Below, in pieces: positions 1 to 8,536 of a stretch of DNA of 64,000 nt. The position numbers and the translations under genes were made by a program. How positions within the stretch are numbered: the first letter of the stretch is position 1; each line of letters opens with the position of its first letter. A model generated the notes under the pieces. The model did not search any database. It saw only the letters and a list, made by a program, of their open reading frames with translations, and was not told the DNA's origin. The DNA comes from Maribacter litopenaei (GTDB taxonomy: Bacteria > Bacteroidota > Bacteroidia > Flavobacteriales > Flavobacteriaceae): NCBI RefSeq assembly GCF_025244665.1, contig NZ_CP104205.1, positions 186,001-250,000 of the forward strand, written 5' to 3'.

Positions 1-540
1 TACTTGCCACATGAATTTATGTACAAAATGTTGCTTTCGGGTGTGTTGGAAGAATACTATGAAATCGATTTGAAGGATTCATGGATGTATGCGGCTGCGG
101 AGAAAAACCTACCTATTATTTGCCCAGGTTGGGAGGACAGTACCATGGGGAATATCTTTGCCTCGTATGTGCTAAAAGGGGAGTTGAAAGCCAGCACCAT
201 GAAATCGGGTATTGAATACATGACCTTTTTGGCGGACTGGTATACCGATAATTCAGAAAACGGTATCGGGTTCTTTCAAATTGGAGGAGGAATCGCGGGC
301 GATTTCCCAATTTGTGTGATTCCTATGCTATATCAGGATATGGAGCGTACAGATACCCCTTTCTCGAGCTATTTCTGCCAGATCAGTGACAGTACCACCA
401 GTTATGGTTCCTATTCCGGGGCCGTACCCAATGAAAAGATTACCTGGGGCAAGTTGGATATAGACACCCCAAAATTTATTATAGAAAGTGATGCGACCAT
501 TGTTGCACCTTTAATTTTTGCTTATCTTTTGGACTATTAA
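1..540 (+). CDS. Deoxyhypusine synthase-like protein (5' partial)
   Basis: This is the C-terminal 179 codons of a deoxyhypusine synthase-family protein; the N-terminus lies left of the window. It shows the family hallmarks PGWEDSTMGN, FFQIGGGIAGDFP and SGAVPNEKITWGKL. The lysine in WGK matches the lysine that forms the enzyme-imine intermediate in eukaryotic deoxyhypusine synthase. Bacteria lack eIF5A, so bacterial members are thought to act in polyamine metabolism, for example in homospermidine-type aminobutyl transfer from spermidine. The exact substrate cannot be read here. The following small acidic gene begins 6 bases after the stop, so the two are probably co-transcribed. Confidence 0.9.
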   Translation, partial: YLPHEFMYKMLLSGVLEEYYEIDLKDSWMYAAAEKNLPIICPGWEDSTMGNIFASYVLKGELKASTMKSGIEYMTFLADWYTDNSENGIGFFQIGGGIAGDFPICVIPMLYQDMERTDTPFSSYFCQISDSTTSYGSYSGAVPNEKITWGKLDIDTPKFIIESDATIVAPLIFAYLLDY

Positions 541-546
541 TTATTT

Positions 547-873
547 ATGGACAAGAACGCACATTTAAAAAGAGTCATTGTAGATTTTAAGAAGTTGACC
601 CCCGAAGTGTTGAAGCTTTTAGTGGAGCGATATCCTGATGGGTATGATGATCGTAACATCATCTCCTTCAAAAATGCCCAAGGCGAGCGCATAGAGGCCG
701 TGGAGGTGTTGACGGAGGATACCAAATATTTGGTAAAGATCAGCGCCAAGTTGGAGTACACCATGGAAAACTATGATGAGGACGACTACGAGGATTTTGA
801 TGACGATGATCCGGATGCAATCATGGAACCGGATCCTAAGGATATGGTGGATGGGGACGAGGACGATGATTAG
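547..873 (+). CDS. Conserved small protein with acidic C-terminal tail
   Basis: This encodes 108 residues with no signal peptide or membrane segment, so it is probably cytoplasmic. The first ~75 residues are a compact mixed domain (motifs KRVIVDFKKLTPEVL and ERYPDGYDD). The last ~35 residues are almost entirely Asp/Glu with a few Met and Pro, an intrinsically disordered acidic tail. The gene sits 6 bases after the deoxyhypusine-synthase-like gene and is followed by a hairpin terminator, so it ends that transcription unit. I recognise it as a conserved flavobacterial type but know no function for it. Confidence 0.8.
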   Translation: MDKNAHLKRVIVDFKKLTPEVLKLLVERYPDGYDDRNIISFKNAQGERIEAVEVLTEDTKYLVKISAKLEYTMENYDEDDYEDFDDDDPDAIMEPDPKDMVDGDEDDD

Positions 874-921
874 TATCAGGCCGTTGCTAGTATAAAGGAA
901 GTCAATTACATAGACGATATT

Positions 922-959
922 GGGTTTGGGTTTTTAGGATTCAAACCCATACTTTTTTA
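922..959 (+). terminator. Rho-independent terminator after the acidic small protein
   Basis: A perfect 7-bp stem (GGGTTTG at 922-928 with CAAACCC at 942-948) is followed by a T-rich run. It lies between the 873 stop and the 1002 start and separates two operons. Confidence 0.65.
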
Positions 960-1001
960 TCCAACATAGTCTTTTGAATATCGGATATCCCCTTTAATGT
1001 T

Positions 1002-2527
1002 ATGAAAGTAGAGGAAATTGAAAATATTGAACTGGAGTACCTAAGCCTTTCCGACTATAAGGAATTGAAAGAGGCAATGGTCACCTCCTATCTGAATGTT
1101 CACGATGCCGCCTGGACGGAAAAGGAAATAGATCGTTTGATCAAGAAGTTTCCGGAAGGCCAGGTAGTGATCAAGATCAACGGGAAGTTGGCCGGTTGCG
1201 CCCTTTCCATCATCGTGGATTATGCCAAGTTCGAAAACAGGCATACCTATAAAAAGGTCACCGGCAATTATACCTTCAATACCCATACGGACGAGGGAGA
1301 TGTGCTCTATGGCATCGATGTGTTCATCGTACCTGGTTTTAGGGGCATGCGCCTGGGAAGACGATTGTACGATTACCGCAAGGAACTCTGTGAGAAACTA
1401 AATCTAAGGAGCATCGTTTTTGGAGGGCGTATGCCCAATTACCACAAATATGCGGATGCCCTTACGCCCAAACAGTATATAGAAAAGGTACGCCATAAGG
1501 AAATTGAAGATCCCGTCCTAAACTTTCAGATCAGTAACGATTTTCATCCCTCCAAGGTGATGAAAGGGTATTTGGAAGGGGATAAGGATTCCAACGACTT
1601 CGCCATTTTAATGGAGTGGGACAATATCTACTATCAAAAACCTACGGATGAGGTAACCACGGCAAAGACCATTGTTCGGTTGGGGCTGATCCAATGGCAG
1701 ATGCGTCCGTATAAGGATATTGACGAACTGTTGCAGCAGGCCGAATACTTTATCGATTCGGTATCCGGATATCGGTCGGATTTTGCCCTGTTTCCGAGTT
1801 TTTCAATGCACCGTTGATGGCAGGTACCAATCATATGAGTACACCGGAAGCCATCAGGGAACTGGCAAAACATACCGAGGTATTGGTCCGGAAGTTTTCG
1901 GAATTTTCCATCACCTACAACATCAATATTATTGCGGGGAGTATGCCGGAGGTTATCGATGGTAAACTCTATAATGTAGGGTACCTGTGCCGTAGGGACG
2001 GTTCTTTGGAGCGTTATGAAAAATTGCACGTAACCCCGGACGAGGCCAAGGTGTGGGGTCTTCAGGGCGGTACCAAGCTTCAGGCTTTTGATACCGATTG
2101 TGGAAAGATCGGTGTACTTATCTGTTATGATGTAGAGTTCCCTGAACTTCCCCGTTTGTTGGCAGAGGAAGGGGTGGATATTCTGTTTGTTCCCTTCTTG
2201 ACGGATACCCAAAACGGGTATTCCCGTGTGCGCAATTGTGCCCAGGCTAGGGCCATTGAGAATGAATGCTATGTGGCCATTGCAGGCAGTGTCGGGAATT
2301 TGCCCAACGTGCAGAATATGGATATCCAATTTGCACAGAGTATGGTGTTTACACCCTGTGATTTTTCTTTCCCCACAAACGGAATTAAGGCAGAGGCGAC
2401 TCCCAATACGGAGATGATCCTCATTGCCAACGTGGACATCAGTCTGTTGCGGGAATTGAACCAGTTTGGAGCGGTGCGAAATCTTAGGGACCGCAGAACC
2501 GATATTTTTGAACTAAGAAAAAAATAA
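1002..2527 (+). CDS. GNAT acetyltransferase fused to nitrilase-family amidohydrolase (one frameshift)
   Basis: After repairing one lesion this is a protein of about 508 residues, the usual size of bacterial GNAT/carbon-nitrogen hydrolase fusions. Residues ~1-210 form an acetyltransferase domain; the acetyl-CoA loop region reads GFRGMRLGRRLYD. Residues ~225-508 are the nitrilase domain. Its Glu-Lys-Cys triad is visible: Glu in FPEFF at the lesion, Lys in YEKLHV near 2020 and Cys in ICYDVEFPE near 2125. The frame breaks at 1794-1795, where TTTCCGAG should read TTTCCCGAG, a lost C in a C-run. The protein probably acylates an amine and hydrolyses an amide, but the substrate is unknown. The RimK-like gene starts 2 bases after its stop, indicating an operon. 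Confidence 0.88.
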
Positions 2528-2529
2528 CA

Positions 2530-3898
2530 TTGGAAAATTTAAAGATCATAGGTAGCGAGGAATGGTGTGTGTTCAAGGACTTGGGCGTTCCGGCCATTAA
2601 GGCCAGGGTAGACTCCGGTGCCAAGACATCTTCCATACAGGCGACCAACCTAAAAATAGTGAACAAAGGGGCCCAGGAATGGGTAAAATTTGAGGTGAAC
2701 CCGTTGCAGGAAAACCGTAGTATTGCCCTTACCTGCGAGGCCGGATTAATAGACCGCAGAATGGTAAAGAGTTCCAGTGGTATCTCCGAGGAGCGTCACG
2801 GTGGTGCGTACGCCCGTCACTTTGGGAGATAATACCTTTGAGATCGAGCTGACCTTGGCCAATAGGGATACCATGGAGTTTCGGATGTTGTTGGGCCGTG
2901 AGGCCTTGACGGACCGATACATCGTGAACCCGGCGGTCAACTATCAGGTTCAGGATTTTTCGGATGAGGAAATCAGTGAAAAGTACAAACCCTATTACAA
3001 GGAAAAAACGGGATTGAAGATCGGCTTGTTGGCGAGCAATCCCAATCTATACAGCAACAAACGGTTGATGGAAGCGGCCGAGGCCCGGGGCCATGAAATC
3101 GTGTTCTTGAACGTGGAACAGGCCTATATGAAATTGGATGCCCATTCCCCGGAGATCCGATATCGTGGGGGGAATATCCTAAAGGACTTTGATGCCGTTA
3201 TTCCACGGATTAAACCTGCGGTGACCTTTTACGGCTGTGCGGTAATCCGCCAGTTTAATAATTTGGGGGTGTATTGCCGGAATTCCGCGGAATCCATCAC
3301 CCAGTCTAGGGACAAGCTTTTTGCTTCCCAACTGTTCTCCAAGAACGATATCCATATCCCCATCACCGGTTTTGCCAAATCGCCCATGGATACCAAGGAC
3401 TTGATCAAAATGGTGAACGGGGCACCCTTGATCATCAAATTGTTGGAAAGTACCCAAGGAAAGGGGGTGGTTTTGGCAGAGACCAATAAGGCCGCAGAGA
3501 GTGTGATCAATGCCTTTAAGAGTGTCAATACCAACATCTTGGTGCAGGAGTTCATCAAAGAGGCCAACGGGCAGGACATTCGTTGTTTTGTGGTCAACGG
3601 TAAAGTAGTGGCAAGTATGCAGCGCCAGGCGGAAAAAGGCGAGTTTAGGGCCAATATACACCAAGGAGGGAAGGCGTCGATGATCAAGATTACCCAAGAG
3701 GAAAAGAAATTGGCCTTAAAGGCCTCCAAGGCCTTGAATTTGGCTGTGGCAGGGGTGGATATCATCCGTTCCAATAAAGGGCCGTTGTTGTTGGAGGTAA
3801 ACTCCTCCCCGGGTCCGGAAGGCATTGAAAACGCTACGGGCAAGGACATCGCCAACGAAATGATCAAGGCGATTGAAAGGAAGCTGAAGTTTAGTTAA
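2530..3898 (+). CDS. RimK-like ATP-grasp ligase with N-terminal aspartyl/zinc-protease-like domain (one frameshift)
   Basis: The repaired product is about 455 residues. Residues ~1-140 form the small protease-like domain found fused to or beside RimK proteins, with motif [11 protein letters not shown]. The rest is a RimK-type ATP-grasp ligase: pre-ATP-grasp region, nucleotide loop [28 protein letters not shown] and metal-binding end [13 protein letters not shown]. Such ligases add glutamate or other amino acids to protein or peptide carboxylates. The start is TTG at 2530; no in-frame ATG lies between the previous stop and that point. The frame is broken by one extra G at 2800-2801 (CACGGTGGTG for CACGTGGTG). 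The product is cytoplasmic; the target is unknown. Confidence 0.88.
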
Positions 3899-3971
3899 GC
3901 ACTACGTGTTGTAACCAACTATTTTTTGTGTTTGGAGTGGTGTAACCCGTTCAATGGATTCATTTATTTTA

Positions 3972-4067
3972 TACATTTGGTTTCAATAAAACGATACCTA
4001 TGTAGTTAAGGTTTTGCAAGTTAAAGCGTGTAATGGTTCACCCCAAGGGAGGTTGGCATCATTACAC
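3972..4067 (+). ncRNA. Candidate structured RNA leader, copy A
   Basis: This element shares an ordered set of blocks with the stretch at 5057-5155: a -7-like box (TACATTTG, 3972-3979), CTATGTAGTTA (3998-4008), TTAAAGCG (4021-4028), and a stem GTGTAATG/CATTACAC (4028-4035 with 4060-4067) closing a loop that contains AAGGGAGG. The stem sequence differs completely from that of copy B but pairs equally well, which suggests conserved structure. The spacing from the -7 box to CTATG is 26 bases in both. An ATG of a small ORF lies 38 bases beyond the stem, again as in copy B. It does not match any riboswitch consensus I know. Confidence 0.5.
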
Positions 4068-4104
4068 ATCGAGCAAAAATTGATTACTAGTTATGTGTTG
4101 TTTT

Positions 4105-4209
4105 ATGAATACTTTTCAAAGTCTCATCAAACATACTTTAAGGGATTGGACCACGAGGACTTTTACGAAAGCCCTAAGATGTGATGTAACCTTTTATCAT
4201 TTCCTGTAG
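4105..4209 (+). CDS. Small ORF downstream of RNA copy A
   Basis: This is a 34-codon ORF beginning MNTFQS. Its first codons resemble the start of the small ORF at 5193 (MKAFQK), and it starts exactly 38 bases past the RNA stem, as that one does. The remainder has no recognisable domain. Given the indel rate in this window, the downstream frame is uncertain: a one-base shift after about codon 10 would give a different, shorter tail. It could also be untranslated leader of the outer-membrane gene at 4265. Confidence 0.3.
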   Translation: MNTFQSLIKHTLRDWTTRTFTKALRCDVTFYHFL

Positions 4210-4264
4210 TCAAAAGCCCTTGCTCAATACGAGGGTATTACTTCAACAAACTTTTATAAAAACT

Positions 4265-4828
4265 ATGAAAAAAATAAAATGGGTATGGATTGCCATACTA
4301 TTTGTGACGACTGCCAACGCACAGTTTATCAAGGAAAAATCCGTAAATGCCCTGATCGGATACGGTTTAAGCTACCCCAATAATAGTTTGGGAGATGTCT
4401 ACAATGACGGACTCTATCTCCAAGGCGAATTGGTACTAAAGGCCGCTTCCTGGGTATCCTTTAGGCCATACGCAGGCTTTATTTTCACCGGAAACCAAGG
4501 CAAGGATTTTAATGGGGATCCTACGGATGAAAGTGCCTCTTCCAAGGCATTGTTATTGGGAGGAAAGGCACGATTACGTGGACCCATTCCGTATGTGGCA
4601 CCCTATTTGGAATTGGGTGTTGGAACATCCATAGGCAGCTTTAGGACAATGACCTATTTTGATGATTTTGATAAGACAGGGGTTATCTATCACATGCCTT
4701 TTTCCTTTGGCCTGGAGTTGGGGAAAAACCATAACGTGGATCTAGGATTTACGTACTACTTTCAACCAAATGTGGAACAAATGGTGGGTGCCTTTGCCGT
4801 GGGGTTGAACATCCCTTTGCGCTCTTAA
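4265..4828 (+). CDS. Secreted outer-membrane beta-barrel protein
   Basis: The product is 187 residues. The ATG at 4265 was chosen because it begins a classic signal peptide (Met-Lys-Lys-Ile-Lys, hydrophobic stretch, cleavage after TANA). An upstream in-frame start at 4220 would add 15 residues ahead of it. The mature part alternates hydrophobic and polar residues with many Gly, Tyr and Phe (LGVGTSIGSFR, VDLGFTYYFQP, FAVGLNIPL), typical of a small OmpW/PorT-like barrel. It lies downstream of RNA copy A and ends in a strong terminator. The function is unknown, perhaps a porin or envelope structural protein. Confidence 0.8.
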   Translation: MKKIKWVWIAILFVTTANAQFIKEKSVNALIGYGLSYPNNSLGDVYNDGLYLQGELVLKAASWVSFRPYAGFIFTGNQGKDFNGDPTDESASSKALLLGGKARLRGPIPYVAPYLELGVGTSIGSFRTMTYFDDFDKTGVIYHMPFSFGLELGKNHNVDLGFTYYFQPNVEQMVGAFAVGLNIPLRS

Positions 4829-4851
4829 TAAAGCCATAAGCAACTAGTGGA

Positions 4852-4886
4852 AAGCATTCCTTACAACGGTGGGGAATGCTTTTTTG
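4852..4886 (+). terminator. Rho-independent terminator after the beta-barrel gene
   Basis: AAGCATTCC (4852-4860) pairs with GGAATGCTT (4873-4881) and a T-run follows, 24 bases after the stop at 4828. Confidence 0.85.
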
Positions 4887-5056
4887 TTTCGGTTTCGCAT
4901 TGTAATGATGAGCTGGACCTGTACAGGACTAAATATTCTTAGCAAAAAACCGACCCCGAAAATCCGTTTTTGGTAAAATCTTGGCACCGAATTTCATATT
5001 GTCATATTTCTTATCTGCGATTGATTTAAAAAACGGCAATGAGCCTATTTTTTGAA

Positions 5057-5155
5057 TACATTTAGTTATAACAAAATGATAACTATGTAGTTAGGTTTGT
5101 TTTAAAGCGGAGATTTTAAGGGTGCACCCTGAGGGAGGCAGCACCCGTTAAAGTC
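5057..5155 (+). ncRNA. Candidate structured RNA leader, copy B
   Basis: This is the second copy of the element at 3972-4067. It has a -7-like box TACATTTA (5057-5064), CTATGTAGTTA (5083-5093), TTAAAGCG (5102-5109), then a long stem GATTTTAA-GGGTGC (5112-5125) pairing with GCACCC-g-TTAAAGTC (5141-5155). The loop holds GAGGGAGG (5131-5138). Blocks and spacing match copy A while the paired arms differ, consistent with compensatory change. It lies in a 0.75-kb stretch (4829-5574) that otherwise contains only the terminator at 4852, a small ORF and that ORF's own terminator, so it heads an independent small transcription unit. Confidence 0.55.
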
Positions 5156-5192
5156 GAACTAAAAGAATCGTTCACTAAAAAAAAAGCATCCT

Positions 5193-5372
5193 ATGAAAGC
5201 ATTTCAAAAACCCACACAGTACGGAGACAGCAAGCACCTATTTTTTCAACGACCCATTAACCGTTCCGTACGTGATATGGAAGGGAAGGACGATTGTTTC
5301 CTTTTTGGCATCCAATCTACCTTGAATACGTTTAAGAACCAGCACATGTACAGCTTTAAGGCTGCGAAATAA
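5193..5372 (+). CDS. Small protein downstream of RNA copy B
   Basis: This encodes 59 residues beginning MKAFQKPTQYGD and ending FKAAK. It starts 38 bases after the RNA stem and is closed by its own terminator at 5396, so it looks like a self-contained transcription unit of element, small ORF and terminator. The product is basic, with Arg/Lys-rich middle and end, one Cys, and no signal peptide or membrane segment. I recognise no family. The N-terminus resembles the small ORF at 4105. Translation is inferred only from the intact frame and the context. Confidence 0.5.
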   Translation: MKAFQKPTQYGDSKHLFFQRPINRSVRDMEGKDDCFLFGIQSTLNTFKNQHMYSFKAAK

Positions 5373-5395
5373 AGACAGATAAGCGAATCAAATAG

Positions 5396-5425
5396 AAAGG
5401 CCCTTCCTAGTGGAAGGGCTTTTTG
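5396..5425 (+). terminator. Rho-independent terminator after the 59-residue small ORF
   Basis: CCCTTCC (5401-5407) pairs with GGAAGGG (5412-5418), extended by A-T pairs into a T-run. It lies 23 bases after the small ORF stop. Confidence 0.85.
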
Positions 5426-5574
5426 TTTGGTTCTTTTTTAATTCAATCCACAAAAGCAGTACCAAAGAGCTATCGCAATTTGTATTAGCAATACGTTAAA
5501 ATTCAAGGCTTTATTTGTAGGTACTGATTATTTGTAAGATTTTTAAGTCATATCCTTTCAAGTGCCAAAATGAT

Positions 5575-7806
5575 ATGATTCTACTGAAAAAATCTTCGAG
5601 TATAACAGTCTTTCTTTTTATCGCAATTTCCTTATCTAGTTTAATTTCCTGCGCTCAGAAAACTGACAAATACAATTTAGGTTTTGAAAAACAGGAGGAC
5701 ACTTCGCGTCTTTCAGACGGATGGATAAAATGGGGAGCATACGAATTAGCTATAGATACAGACGCCCGTTCAGGGAGAAGGTCGGGTAAGATTGCTTCCG
5801 GTTCGTCCGAAAAGGGTTTTGGCAGTATAGCCTATGAGATACCCGCTAATTATAAGGGTGAGAGTATCGAGTTGAAAGGTTACATGAAGATTAAAAATGT
5901 TTCCGACGGATTTGCAGGACTTTTACTGCGGGTAGATGGGAACGGAAGTACTCGGCCTTTGACAATATGCAAAGACGACAGATTACCGGTACAAGGGATT
6001 GGGAGCAGTATGTTATTACTCTGAATTACCCTGAGGATGCCCAAAAAATATTCGTGGCTGGTATTTTGGTAGGAAAGGGAGAAGCTTGGTTCGACGATTT
6101 TGTACTATCTATAGATGGAAAGGATGTGCAGAATCTCAAGGAGGTTGAATATAAACCTAGCAAGGCAGAGCTGGATAAAGAATTTATTGATGCTTCCCGC
6201 ATTGAGCTTAGGGAACCATCACCAAGGCAGATCGAGAGCTTGGAATTGCTGGGTAGGGTTTGGGGTTTTCTTAAATACCATCACTCCGAAATTGCAAAGG
6301 GAAATTACAATTGGGATTTTGAACTCTTTCGATTTTTACCCACCTACTTAAAGGCGGCGGATAAGAATGAAAGGAATCGGCAATTAGTAGATTGGATAGC
6401 GTCTTTAGGCAAATTGGAAGACTGCACAAATTGTGAACCCACGAATGAAAGTGCATTTCTTAAGCGATTTGAAATGGATATATCAACAGGAAGAAGATTT
6501 AAAATCGGTCTTATTGGATGTATATAAAAACCGCTCACAGGGAAAACACTTTTACATTACCATGGCCGCCAATGTAGGTAATCCGGAATTTAAAAATGAG
6601 AACTCTTATTATGATATGCCTTATCCAGATGAAGGTTATAGGTTGTTGTCCTTGTATCGTTATTGGAACATGATCAACTACTTTTTTCCATATAGGCACC
6701 TGATGGACGAAAATTGGAACACCAAACTGGCCGAATACATTCCTGTCTTCCTAAATGCTAAAAATGAATTGGAATACGAGCTGGCCGCCCTTCAACTTAT
6801 TGCAGAGATACAGGACACGCATGCCAATATTTATGGTGATATGGAGCAGTTAGATGCTTGGAGGGGAATCAATTATCCGCCTGTGCATGTGCGTTTTATT
6901 GAGAACAAATTGGTGGTGACGGACTATTACAATGAGGAGTACGCAAACAAGGACGGATTAAAAATTGGGGACGTAATTTCTGAAATCCAAGGAAAGCCCA
7001 TTGACGAGATTGTAGCGGAAAAAACGAAATATTATCCCGCCTCCAACGTCCCTACGCGGTTACGGAATCTTTCTGAGGATATATTGCGTTCCAACAACAA
7101 GTATTTGGATATAACATTGATCTCGCCGGATAGGGAACCAAGGACACAAAGCTTGACCTTATATCCCAAGGATAGTCTAGATATTTTCAGATGGTACAAA
7201 AAAAGAGAGGGAAGTTCCTATAAGATCCTAAATGGCAATATCGGCTATGTAAACCTTCAAAACATTAAAGAATCAGATGTATCCAAAATAAAGGAGGAAC
7301 TCAAGGATACCAAGGGGATAATAGTAGATATCAGGAATTACCCTGCCATCTTTGTTCCCTTTAGTCTTGGATCCTACTTTGTTTCCCAATCCACACCTTT
7401 CGTAAAATTTACTCAGGGCAATACGGATCATCCCGGTGAATTCACATTTACGGATATTTTGGAGATTCCCAATGACGGAGAAGCCTATGAGGGCAAATTG
7501 GTAGTATTGGTAAATGAGCTCACCCAAAGCATGGCAGAATATACGACCATGGCCTTAAAGGCAGGGGAAAACACCACGGTTTTGGGCAGTACTACGGCCG
7601 GGTCGGACGGCAATGTATCCACCATTCTTCTTCCTGGCGGACTTAGGACTATGATTTCCGGTATTGGAGTCTATTATCCTAATGGGGAAGAGACGCAAAG
7701 AGTTGGAATTGTTCCGGATGTAGAAGTAAAACCAACTATAGAAGGCATCCGCCAAGGAAGAGATGAGGTTTTAGAAAGGGCGATTCAAATCATATTAGAG
7801 GAATAA
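5575..7806 (+). CDS. S41-family peptidase lipoprotein (two frameshifts)
   Basis: Repaired, this is a lipoprotein of about 740 residues. It has a lipobox signal peptide (LSSLISC), a jelly-roll-like N-terminal domain (~30-180), a helical linker, a PDZ-like segment (GLKIGDVISEIQGKPI) and a C-terminal S41 protease domain. The nucleophile region is TQSMAEYT, followed by LGSTTAGSDGN and a YPNGEETQRVGIVPDVEV end. S41 lipoproteins cleave C-terminal regions of envelope or imported proteins. The frame breaks near 5950 (one base missing before TCGGCCTTTGAC) and near 6475 (one base extra before ATATATCAACAG). The ATG at 5575 fits the signal peptide. Confidence 0.88.
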
Positions 7807-7883
7807 GTATAATAGAGGTCATATCAAGAAGAACTGAGTTCAAAAACGTTCTTTTAGTTCACCATAGCTACAAACCTCAAAAA

Positions 7884-8438
7884 ATGAAACAACTACCGAC
7901 TTTATGCCTCTTAATTTTTTTCAGCTGCAAACCCACGCCCAAAACCGAAGCAACATCTGATGCCGAAATTGACCCTACGGTCTACGAAATTTGGGAGGAT
8001 TTTACCCAAGTAAATCTAGCATTTAAGGATGAAGAAATGCCTGAGTCTTGGTTTTTTCACGATAATCAAAAAGACGCCGATCGGTTGGCAAAACTGGTTA
8101 TAGACGGGAAAAAGAGGGCATCATCCGGGCTTTACAAGTGGTATGAGGATGCAGGGGCAGATTTGCCTAAGGTGGGTACCAAGCATATCATCACCAATTT
8201 TAACGGTACGGCCCAGGCCATTATAGAAATCGTACAAGTGGATACGGTGCCTTTCAGTGAAATTTCAGTCGCTTATGCGTCTTTGGATATGGGTACGGAT
8301 GTAGACCCCTTGGTAAAATGGAAAACCGCCCATGAGGCGTTTTTTAAAAGCACCTTGGAAGAAAACGGTCAGAAATTTGACGAGGATATGCTCGTGGTCT
8401 GTGAAACCTTTACAACCATTTGGCCAAAGAATCCATAA
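7884..8438 (+). CDS. ASCH-domain lipoprotein
   Basis: The product is 184 residues with a short lipoprotein signal peptide (lipobox IFFSC, Cys15). Residues ~35-180 form an ASCH domain, a PUA-like beta-barrel, with the typical sequence GKKRASSGLYKWYE, a short substrate groove and the terminal block VCETFTTIWP. ASCH proteins are mostly cytosolic and linked to RNA or nucleoside binding. Export as a lipoprotein is unusual and suggests a periplasmic small-molecule role. The reading frame is intact. Confidence 0.82.
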   Translation: MKQLPTLCLLIFFSCKPTPKTEATSDAEIDPTVYEIWEDFTQVNLAFKDEEMPESWFFHDNQKDADRLAKLVIDGKKRASSGLYKWYEDAGADLPKVGTKHIITNFNGTAQAIIEIVQVDTVPFSEISVAYASLDMGTDVDPLVKWKTAHEAFFKSTLEENGQKFDEDMLVVCETFTTIWPKNP

Positions 8439-8536
8439 CGGGTGCAAGCCTAAGAGGACTCCTTTTTTCGATTTCATCTTATTCTATAACGTTTATCTTT
8501 TGTTTCACTACCTTGGGTACGGAAACCACCTAGCCC

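Noticed and set aside
1041..1286. Antisense ORF inside the GNAT domain gene
   Set aside because: It is a shadow in another frame of a well-supported gene with no family resemblance.
1794..2801. Programmed ribosomal frameshifting in the GNAT/nitrilase and RimK-like genes
   Set aside because: No slippery heptamer or downstream structure was evident, and similar shifts occur in dozens of unrelated genes.
3972..4067. Known riboswitch (SAM, cobalamin, preQ1, TPP)
   Set aside because: None of their conserved core sequences could be recognised, and the downstream genes are not metabolic.
8444..8470. Terminator after the ASCH gene
   Set aside because: AAGAGG/CCTTTT forms only a short stem with a three-base loop and a G-U pair, too weak to list.
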